NCBI GenBank assembly: GCA_027018975.1
Contig: JALUXN010000177.1
Coordinates: forward strand, 1-11,753
Direction of reading: 5' to 3'
Length of the DNA stretch: 11,753 nucleotides
From: Mariprofundaceae bacterium
Lineage (GTDB): Bacteria; Pseudomonadota; Zetaproteobacteria; Mariprofundales; Mariprofundaceae
Shown here: one piece after another, positions 6,025 to 11,115 of the stretch
Numbering within the stretch: the stretch's first letter is position 1
Layout: each line of letters starts with the position of its first letter
Translations under genes and position numbers: made by a program
Notes under the pieces: generated by a model
What the model was told of the DNA's origin: nothing
What the model saw: only the letters and a program-made list of their open reading frames with translations
Databases searched by the model: none

Positions 6025-7086
6025 CTAAATGCGGCTGGCGCGGTGGCGGAGGAGGTGATCGGCGAGGGTGATGGCCAGCATCGCTTCGGCGATCGGTACG
6101 GCGCGGATGCCGACACAGGGGTCGTGCCGCCCTTTGGTGATGATCTCCGTCTCGTTGCCGTGAATGTCGATAGTTGGACGCGGTTTGAGGATCGATGAGG
6201 TCGGTTTGAGCAGCATGCGGGCGCGGATGGTGTCGCCGTTGGAGATGCCGCCGAGGATGCCGCCGGCGTGGTTGCTCTGGAAACCGTCGCAGCGAATCGC
6301 GTCGCCGAACTCGGAGCCGCGCGATGTAGCGGCTGAAAAGCCGTCGCCGATCTCCACCGCTTTAACCGCCGGAATATTCATTAGCGCCTTGGCGATGTCG
6401 GCATCGAGACGGTCGAACACCGGCTCACCGAGGCCGGGGATCATGCCGTAGGCCTCGACTGTTACGCCGGCGCCGATCGAGTCGTGCGCTTTGCGCAATT
6501 TCTCCATGAAATCGGCCATGGCCGCGGCTGCTTGTGCATCGGGGCAGAAGAAGGGGTTGCGGTTGACCTCGTCGCGATCGAAGCGATCCATATCGATCTG
6601 GATATCGCCAATCTGATCGACCCAGCCGGCCACCGTGATGCCCGTATGTGCCAGTATTTTCTTGGCGATGGCGCCGGCGGCAACGCGCATGGCGGTTTCG
6701 CGGGCGGAGGAGCGGCCGCCGCCGCGATAGTCGCGCCGACCATACTTTTCATAGTAGGTGAAATCGGCGTGGCCGGGACGGAATTTGTCTTTGATCTCTG
6801 AATAATCTTTGCTGCGCTGGTCGGTGTTGCGGATCAGCAGGCCGATCGGGCAACCGGTGGTGACGCCCTCAAAGACGCCGGAGAGGATCTCCACCTGATC
6901 GGCTTCGCGGCGCTGGGTGGTGAACTTGGATTGCCCCGGTTTTCGGCGGTCGAGATCGGGCTGAATATCGGCTTCAGAGAGTTCAACGCCCGCCGGACAC
7001 CCCTCGACAATGGCCAGCAGCGCCGGGCCATGCGATTCGCCGGCGGTGGTGACGCGGAAGATCTGGCCGCTGCTGGAGCCGGACAC
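6025..7086 (-). CDS. aroC: Chorismate synthase
   Basis: Catalyses the last shikimate-pathway step, 5-enolpyruvylshikimate-3-phosphate to chorismate, with reduced FMN; cytoplasmic. The 353 residues compare with 361 in E. coli. Visible family signatures are GESHG (residues 16-20, with H19), DLDRRKPGQSKFTTQRREAD, SGVFEGVTTGCPIGLLI, FRPGHAD (H106), the FMN-binding block YRGGGRSSARETAMRVAAGA (120-139), GLGEPVFDRLDADIAKALM, DGFQSNHAGGILGGISNGD, and KGRHDPCVGIRAVPIAEAML. The start is GTG at 7084-7086, only 3 nt after the fabI stop, with a weak Shine-Dalgarno; translation is probably coupled to fabI. All key blocks are intact. Confidence 0.97.
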   Translation of the reverse strand: MSGSSSGQIFRVTTAGESHGPALLAIVEGCPAGVELSEADIQPDLDRRKPGQSKFTTQRREADQVEILSGVFEGVTTGCPIGLLIRNTDQRSKDYSEIKDKFRPGHADFTYYEKYGRRDYRGGGRSSARETAMRVAAGAIAKKILAHTGITVAGWVDQIGDIQIDMDRFDRDEVNRNPFFCPDAQAAAAMADFMEKLRKAHDSIGAGVTVEAYGMIPGLGEPVFDRLDADIAKALMNIPAVKAVEIGDGFSAATSRGSEFGDAIRCDGFQSNHAGGILGGISNGDTIRARMLLKPTSSILKPRPTIDIHGNETEIITKGRHDPCVGIRAVPIAEAMLAITLADHLLRHRASRI

Positions 7087-7089
7087 CGA

Positions 7090-7875
7090 TTATTCCGGAA
7101 TGCCGGGGTCGCCGGCGCCGATATGGAAGCCGGCATCGACATAGTGCAGCTCGCCGGTGACACCGGAGGCGAGGTCGGAGAGGAGATAGACGCAGGTGTT
7201 GCCCACCTCATCCTGAGTGACGTTGCGGCCGAGCATGGAGCCGCGTGCGCTCTTCTCCATCAATTTGCGGAAGTCGCCGACAGCGGAAGCCGCGAGGGTG
7301 CGAATCGGGCCGGCGGAGAGGGCGTTGACGCGGATGCCGGAGCGGCCGAGATCCTGCGCCAGATAGCGGGTCGAGGCCTCCAGCGCCGCCTTGGCGACAC
7401 CCATCACGTTGTAGCCGGGTACGGCGCGTTCAGCGCCGAGGTAGGACATCGTCACCATGCTGCCGCCGGCCTTCATCAGCGGCGCGGCGCGTTGGGCGCA
7501 AGCGATGAATGAGTAGGCGGAGATATCCAACGCCAAGTGGAAATCTGCGCGGGTGGTCTCGGAGAAGGGGTTTTGCAGGGCATCCTTGTTGGCAAAAGCG
7601 ATGGAGTGGACAATAAAATCGAGCTCGCCCCACTGTGCTTTTACAGTATCAAAAAAGGCATCGATGCTGGCATCTTCAGAGACATCCATCGGTGCAATGA
7701 TCTCGGCATCAAGACTCTCGGCCAGCGGACGCACGCGCCGCTCCATATTGTCGCCAAGATAGTTGAAGCCGAGCGTCGCGCCTTCACGCTTGGCTGCCTG
7801 CGCCACACCCCATGCGATCGACTTGTTGTTGGCAACGCCGAGAATCAAGCCCTTTTTACCCTCTAAAATACCCAC
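7090..7875 (-). CDS. fabI: Enoyl-[acyl-carrier-protein] reductase (NADH), FabI type
   Basis: Reduces the trans-2 double bond of enoyl-ACP in the last step of each round of fatty acid elongation. It belongs to the short-chain dehydrogenase superfamily and is cytoplasmic. The 261 residues compare with 262 in E. coli FabI. The N-terminal cofactor site reads GLILGVANNKSIAWGVAQAA. The catalytic pair is Y155 and K162 (GYNVMGVAKAAL, the FabI Y-x6-K spacing), with Y145 in SYLGAERAVPG. The SAGPIRTLAASAV block is the family substrate-loop signature. At the position of E. coli Gly93 this protein has Ala (HSIAFAN), as do some other natural FabI proteins. The start is GTG at 7873-7875 with AAGGAG 6 nt upstream. 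It leads a fabI-aroC pair. A MITE-like element lies 51 bp upstream of the start, leaving little room for a native promoter. Confidence 0.96.
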   Translation of the reverse strand: MGILEGKKGLILGVANNKSIAWGVAQAAKREGATLGFNYLGDNMERRVRPLAESLDAEIIAPMDVSEDASIDAFFDTVKAQWGELDFIVHSIAFANKDALQNPFSETTRADFHLALDISAYSFIACAQRAAPLMKAGGSMVTMSYLGAERAVPGYNVMGVAKAALEASTRYLAQDLGRSGIRVNALSAGPIRTLAASAVGDFRKLMEKSARGSMLGRNVTQDEVGNTCVYLLSDLASGVTGELHYVDAGFHIGAGDPGIPE

Positions 7876-7926
7876 AGTGAACTCCTTCTACGCCGGTACT
7901 GATGGTTCATATGTCTACCCATCCAC

Positions 7927-8067
7927 ATAACTATTTAGCCGCATACTGAAACTGTTCAGATCACCCAATGGTGTGTTCGATAGCAAGGCGAACACGCGCA
8001 GTGTGCTGTTGCACATGAGTATGTTCAACGCAGCTGGCGGGTAAACCGTGGGTGATCTGAATAGTTG
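7927..8067. mobile_element. 141-bp MITE-like element, second copy
   Basis: Homologous along its whole length to 2603-2744, with 141 versus 142 bp and about 80-85% identity by eye. It opens ATAACTATTTAGCCGCATAC and closes GTGGGTGATCTGAATAGTTG. Internal inverted arms are AACTGTTCAGATCACCCA and TGGGTGATCTGAATAGTT. The central stem TGTGC-TGTT-GCACA keeps its pairing although the loop differs from the first copy (TATG). It is flanked by CCCATCCAC (7918-7926) and CCCATCGAT (8068-8076), a 9-bp duplication with two differences, consistent with an older insertion. It carries no gene and lies between the fabI start and the HTH gene stop. Confidence 0.78.
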
Positions 8068-8097
8068 CCCATCGATTTGAATGGCGGCGCATCATAT

Positions 8098-8126
8098 CAG
8101 CGGCAATGACAAAGCGCACGCCGCTG
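8098..8126. terminator. Hairpin after the HTH gene, possible weak terminator
   Basis: CAGCGGC (8098-8104) and GCCGCTG (8120-8126) form a perfect 7-pair stem with a 15-nt loop, starting 23 bp beyond the HTH gene stop. On the plus strand it is followed by TTTGTGTTGTC; on the minus strand there is no T-run. It could block read-through from the HTH gene into fabI, but it does not meet the usual intrinsic-terminator pattern. Confidence 0.35.
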
Positions 8127-8148
8127 TTTGTGTTGTCTTCTAATCGGT

Positions 8149-8769
8149 TTACAGCGCGACAATGATCTTTAGTCGATCGGCAATCGACTCATCGCGCATC
8201 AAAATATCGGGTTCATGCATGATGACAGGGCGGCCGAACAGCTGCTCCAGTTCATCCTCAAAAGCACGCTGTACATCGGGCAGCGGCGCACGGCCGGTGC
8301 TGTATTCAGCAATTATCTGCAACGGCTCCTGCTCATACAATGTGTGGCCGGGGTGTTGCTGCGGGCGGTTTGTCTGGAGGTCTGGGCAGATACCGAGGCA
8401 GGCAATCTCGAAATGGCGACAGAGCATGGATAGATCCCGCATAAAGCCGGGCGAGGCAAGTAACTCATCGAGGGAGATACGCGGACGCGGTTGAGTAGTA
8501 GCGTTTGGATGGCGCATGGGAATCAGCGCATAGACAAATTCGCAGCCCATCGCCTCGGCGGCCTGACGCATGCTTTTGAGACTGGCCGCGCCGCTGATCT
8601 CTGCCTTTTCCAGTGCTGAGATGCGCTGCTTGGTAACGCCCAGTTTGCTGGCCAACTGTCTGCCGGTGATCCCCATCTTGGTGCGCTTGCTGCGTATCCA
8701 GCCACCCGGAGGATGGATGGCAAATTCGAGCAATCGATCGTCATATCCTCCCGTCTGGTCGTTTGGCAT
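8149..8769 (-). CDS. XRE-family HTH regulator fused to a degenerate MNT-type nucleotidyltransferase-like domain
   Basis: A 206-residue protein. Residues about 20-84 are an XRE helix-turn-helix domain: PPGGWIRSKRTKMGITGRQL, LGVTKQRISALEKAE as turn and recognition helix, then MRQAAEAMGCEFVYALIP. This block resembles the 'mobile mystery protein A' type of regulator. A linker (85-110) leads to a C-terminal part (112-206) whose pattern LCRHFEIACLGI ... LQIIAEYSTGR ... FEDELEQLFGRPVIMHEPDIL ... resembles small MNT nucleotidyltransferases. The catalytic GS-x10-DxD motif is absent: the equivalent stretch reads CPDLQTNRPQQHPGHTLYEQ then EPLQII. I infer a DNA-binding protein with a non-catalytic partner- or ligand-binding domain. 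The start is ATG 8767-8769, with GGAG 5 nt before it; a TTG at 8802 is less likely. No toxin or Fic partner gene is adjacent. Three matching operators lie upstream. Confidence 0.75.
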   Translation of the reverse strand: MPNDQTGGYDDRLLEFAIHPPGGWIRSKRTKMGITGRQLASKLGVTKQRISALEKAEISGAASLKSMRQAAEAMGCEFVYALIPMRHPNATTQPRPRISLDELLASPGFMRDLSMLCRHFEIACLGICPDLQTNRPQQHPGHTLYEQEPLQIIAEYSTGRAPLPDVQRAFEDELEQLFGRPVIMHEPDILMRDESIADRLKIIVAL

Positions 8770-8774
8770 CTCCA

Positions 8775-8778
8775 CTCC
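8775..8778 (-). promoter_or_regulatory. Ribosome-binding site deciding the HTH gene start
   Basis: GGAG on the minus strand, five nt before the ATG at 8769 (GGAG-TGGAG-ATG). It favours this ATG over the in-frame TTG at 8802, which would add 11 residues unlike the family. Confidence 0.6.
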
Positions 8779-8824
8779 GCAATCTGATTTATGAAAGCGC
8801 AAGTTTGTTCAGTAGATAGAGATA

Positions 8825-8844
8825 AGTCAATTTATATATTGACC
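8825..8844. promoter_or_regulatory. Operator 1 (AGTCAAT-N6-ATTGACC)
   Basis: Inverted half-sites AGTCAAT (8825-8831) and ATTGACC (8838-8844), with one mismatch at the outer base, separated by TTATAT. It has the same 7-6-7 geometry as operators 2 and 3. It covers the proposed -10 box of the HTH gene (TATAAA, 8831-8836 on the minus strand), the layout expected for autorepression. Confidence 0.7.
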
Positions 8845-8860
8845 CTGTTTTTTGTGCCAT
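8831..8860 (-). promoter_or_regulatory. Candidate promoter P1 of the HTH gene
   Basis: Minus strand ATGGCA (8855-8860), an 18-nt spacer, then TATAAA (8831-8836). Transcription would start near 8824, giving a leader of about 55 nt. The -10 box lies inside operator 1. The -35 match is moderate (4 of 6). Confidence 0.4.
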
Positions 8861-8970
8861 TCAGTCATCCTCAGGGAAGCCGTGATGTTGACTCCCCATG
8901 TCGTTGCAGAGACTGCATCGACGGCGAAGAGCTGCGAACTGTCGGTTGCATAGCGCTGTTGCCGCATCGT
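8845..8970. other. GC-richer island inside the AT-rich regulatory region
   Basis: Between operators 1 and 2 the base composition changes to look more like the coding DNA. The minus strand has a 46-codon open frame from ATG 8967 to a TGA inside operator 1 (8827-8829), beginning MRQQRYATDSSQLFAVDAVS. It has no ribosome-binding site and no recognisable similarity, so I do not call it a gene. It could be a remnant of an earlier gene, a leader peptide, or spacer. I see no structured RNA with confidence. Confidence 0.3.
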
Positions 8971-8989
8971 AGATAAAAGCATAAACAGA

Positions 8990-9018
8990 TAAATATCAAT
9001 ACGTTAATGCATAGTCAA
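8990..9018 (-). promoter_or_regulatory. Candidate promoter P2 overlapping operator 2
   Basis: Minus strand TTGACT (9013-9018, the left arm of operator 2) is followed after exactly 17 nt by TATTTA (8990-8995), with TG one base before it (an extended -10). It would read toward the HTH gene with a leader of over 200 nt. Binding at operator 2 would cover the -35 box. The -10 hexamer is weak (3 of 6). Confidence 0.4.
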
Positions 9019-9035
9019 TATATAGATTGACTATG
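9010..9035. promoter_or_regulatory. Operator 2 (perfect palindrome, 10-bp arms)
   Basis: CATAGTCAAT (9010-9019), spacer ATATAG (9020-9025), ATTGACTATG (9026-9035). It is the best of the three operators, with exact symmetry over 10 bp on each side. Its core is AGTCAAT-N6-ATTGACT. A dimeric HTH protein, most simply the adjacent XRE-family product, is the expected ligand. Confidence 0.78.
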
Positions 9036-9064
9036 TTTTTAGCTCATCTTCGCCATTGTTTCAT

Positions 9065-9084
9065 AGTCAATATATTAGTTGACT
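9065..9084. promoter_or_regulatory. Operator 3 (AGTCAAT-N6-GTTGACT), nearest to fpg
   Basis: Half-sites AGTCAAT (9065-9071) and GTTGACT (9078-9084), with one mismatch, spacer ATATTA. Its centre is 52 bp from that of operator 2, about five helical turns. TTGACT (9079-9084) could also be a -35 box reading toward fpg with TATTTT at 9100-9105, although the 15-nt spacer is short. A lone half-site ATTGACT lies at 9164-9170, just before the fpg ribosome-binding site. Confidence 0.7.
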
Positions 9085-9187
9085 CATCAATAAGACGTGT
9101 ATTTTTCACTGGTTTTTACGTCCATGATAAGCCAGTCTGCGAGGGGTCATCGACTGCCCCGACATTGACTAATCAAGGAGCAACACC

Positions 9188-10003
9188 ATGCCCGAACTCC
9201 CCGAAGTGGAGACCATTCGCAGCGGCCTAGCGCCGCACCTGAGCGGCCAGCGCATCACCCGTGTGCAGATGCGTCGCAACAACTTGCGCTACCCGTTGCC
9301 CAACCTGATGCAGCTGGAGGGGCAGATGATTTATGGCGTCGAACGGCGGGCAAAATATCTACTCTTTCAGCTCAATAGTGACGCGACGCTGGTCTGGCAT
9401 CTCGGCATGACTGGGCAGTTCCATGTTCTGCCGCAGCAGAGCGCTGCGGGTTTCCATGAGCATGTGCAGATCGACCTACAACACGGGTTGAGCTTACGCT
9501 ATCGCGATGCGCGCCGTTTCGGTTATGCCGGTCTACTGGCTACTGAGCGGATGCCGCAACACCCTTGGTTTGCCAATCTGGGGCCGGAGCCGCTCTCGTC
9601 GCAGTTTGATGCAGAGTATCTGGCTGCACAGTGCCAAGGTCGGTGCGTGGCGATCAAGAGCCGCATCATGGATGCCAGTGTCGTGGTCGGCGTGGGCAAT
9701 ATCTACGCCGCCGAATCCCTCTTTCGCGCCGGCATCCATCCGGCACGCGCTGCTGGCAGAATCGCCCACGCGCGATTGGCGCTGCTGGTGGACGCCATCC
9801 AGTCTGTACTGCGCGAAGCGATCGCTGCCGGCGGCTCCACCATCAGCGATTTTGTCCACAGCGACGGCACCCCGGGCTACTTCGCGCATCAATTTCAAGT
9901 TTATGGACGCGAAGGCCAACCCTGTTACCGATGCGGCCACGCTATCAAAAAGATCACCCAGGCCGGTCGTAGCACCCACTACTGTCCCCGCTGCCAACAC
10001 TGA
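9188..10003 (+). CDS. mutM: Formamidopyrimidine-DNA glycosylase / AP lyase
   Basis: Base-excision repair enzyme (Fpg/MutM) that removes 8-oxoguanine and formamidopyrimidines and cleaves the abasic strand. The 271 residues compare with 269 in E. coli. After Met removal the catalytic Pro-Glu pair is present (MPELPEVETIRSGL). The conserved Lys is in ERRAKYLLF. WHLGMTGQF and RDARRFG carry the Met, Arg and Phe that fill the space left by the flipped base. MDASVVVGVGNIYAAESLFR is the H2TH signature. The C-terminus has an intact zinc finger, C-x2-C-x16-C-x2-C (CYRCG ... HYCPRC), including the Arg of QAGRSTHYC. The ATG is preceded by AAGGAG (9175-9180) with a 7-nt spacer. It stands alone on the plus strand, downstream of the operator cluster and convergent with the signalling genes. 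Intact. Confidence 0.97.
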   Translation: MPELPEVETIRSGLAPHLSGQRITRVQMRRNNLRYPLPNLMQLEGQMIYGVERRAKYLLFQLNSDATLVWHLGMTGQFHVLPQQSAAGFHEHVQIDLQHGLSLRYRDARRFGYAGLLATERMPQHPWFANLGPEPLSSQFDAEYLAAQCQGRCVAIKSRIMDASVVVGVGNIYAAESLFRAGIHPARAAGRIAHARLALLVDAIQSVLREAIAAGGSTISDFVHSDGTPGYFAHQFQVYGREGQPCYRCGHAIKKITQAGRSTHYCPRCQH

Positions 10004-10036
10004 CCACACCGCGTAACTCTTGAGTAAGGGTGCGGA

Positions 10037-11095
10037 TCACGCTTGGGCAAAGTGCACGGTCACCGTTGTGATCTGCTCATCGGTCACGCTCATGTCGATG
10101 GCTCCGCCCTGCACTTCGGCGATCAGTTTTGCCGTGTAGGTGCCCAAGCCGGTGCCATCGGCCTTGTCTGCTGTCGCATATTTGTCGAAAAAGCGGTCAC
10201 GGATCGATGCTGGCACTGCACCCTGGTTTTCGATCACAATGGTCGGTCGCTCTGCCTGACGCGTGATGCGGATGGTGATCTGCGCCTCCTTCGGGGAGGC
10301 CTCCACGGCATTGCGCAGCAGATTGCTGAGCATGGTGTGGGTCAGCGCTGCCTCGGCGTGTGCGCTTACACCATCCTCCGCCTGCTTGACCTCAACGCGC
10401 AGCACCTTCTCACCGATGGCGATCCGATGCTCCTCGATCACCTTCGCGACCGCTTCATCCAGCCGGATCAGTTCGGGTTGATAGGGGTAGGTGCCCTGCT
10501 CCATTTTGTAGAGATCGAGTGTGTGGTCGGCCATGTGCAGTACGCGGCGCGCCATATCCTGAATGACCTGCAGCCGCTTCGGGTCACCCTCGCCGCGCAG
10601 GCGCATCACCTCCACCTCGCCGAGAATCGCCGCCAGCGGATTTTTCAGATCGTGGCGCATCATCCGCTCCACATCTTCGCGCAGCCGAATCGCCTGCTGC
10701 AGCTGCCGGTTCTGCTCTTCCAGCTTCAGTCGCGACTCCCGAATCTCCAGATGGGTGCGTACCCGTGCCTGCAGGGTGGGTGGACTGATCGGCTTGGTGA
10801 TGTAATCGACGCCGCCGAGATCGAAGCCCTTGCGCTCATCCTCGACATCCACCTTCACGGTGAGAAAAATGACTGGAATATCGCGCGTGGCCGGATTGGC
10901 TTTCAGTGTTTCGCAGACCGTATAGCCATCCATGCCCGGCATCAGAATATCGAGCAGGATCAGCTCCGGCTGCTCCGCCTCGGCCACCTCCAGCGCGCTT
11001 TCGCCATCCATGCAGACCAGCATCTCATAATCGTCGCCCAGCGTATCGAGCACAATATCGATAAACTCTTCCGTATCATCGACCACCAGAATCAT
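10037..11095 (-). CDS. Soluble receiver-histidine kinase protein (response regulator fused to HATPase)
   Basis: A 352-residue phosphorelay protein without signal peptide or membrane segment. Residues 1-118 are a receiver domain: acidic D6-D7 (MILVVDDTEEF), phospho-acceptor D49 (LILLDILMPGMDG), T79 and K101 (TKP). A helical, probably coiled-coil linker (118-145) leads to a dimerisation/phosphotransfer helix with H148 in MMRHDLKNPLAAI. The HATPase domain has an N box around N262 (LSNLLRNAVEAS), an atypical G1 box (IENQGAVP instead of DxGxG), an F box RFFDKY at 301-306, and G2 box GTGLG (314-318). The start is ATG 11093-11095 with AGGAGG 7 nt upstream; in-frame ATGs at 11116 and 11119 overlap the upstream stop and are less likely. 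It follows an Hpt-bearing hybrid kinase by 20 bp, the likely phosphate donor. Input and output are unknown. Confidence 0.9.
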   Translation of the reverse strand: MILVVDDTEEFIDIVLDTLGDDYEMLVCMDGESALEVAEAEQPELILLDILMPGMDGYTVCETLKANPATRDIPVIFLTVKVDVEDERKGFDLGGVDYITKPISPPTLQARVRTHLEIRESRLKLEEQNRQLQQAIRLREDVERMMRHDLKNPLAAILGEVEVMRLRGEGDPKRLQVIQDMARRVLHMADHTLDLYKMEQGTYPYQPELIRLDEAVAKVIEEHRIAIGEKVLRVEVKQAEDGVSAHAEAALTHTMLSNLLRNAVEASPKEAQITIRITRQAERPTIVIENQGAVPASIRDRFFDKYATADKADGTGLGTYTAKLIAEVQGGAIDMSVTDEQITTVTVHFAQA

Positions 11096-11102
11096 CGCCT
11101 GA

Positions 11103-11108
11103 CCTCCT
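11103..11108 (-). promoter_or_regulatory. Ribosome-binding site deciding the receiver-kinase start
   Basis: AGGAGG on the minus strand, 7 nt before the ATG at 11095. It supports a protein that starts MILVVDDTEEF rather than longer readings that run back into the upstream gene. Confidence 0.8.
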
Positions 11109-11115
11109 GCATCCA

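Noticed and set aside
8770..9187. Type II toxin-antitoxin partner gene next to the HTH gene
   Set aside because: No frame here has a ribosome-binding site plus recognisable toxin, HEPN or Fic motifs.
2862..10027. 13-bp shared string AACTCTTGAGTAA at 2862-2874 and 10015-10027
   Set aside because: About one such match is expected by chance in a window this size, and the flanks do not match.
10004..10036. Bidirectional terminator between mutM and the receiver-kinase gene
   Set aside because: Only short imperfect pairing (CCGC...GCGG, ACTC-TT-GAGT) and no T-runs.
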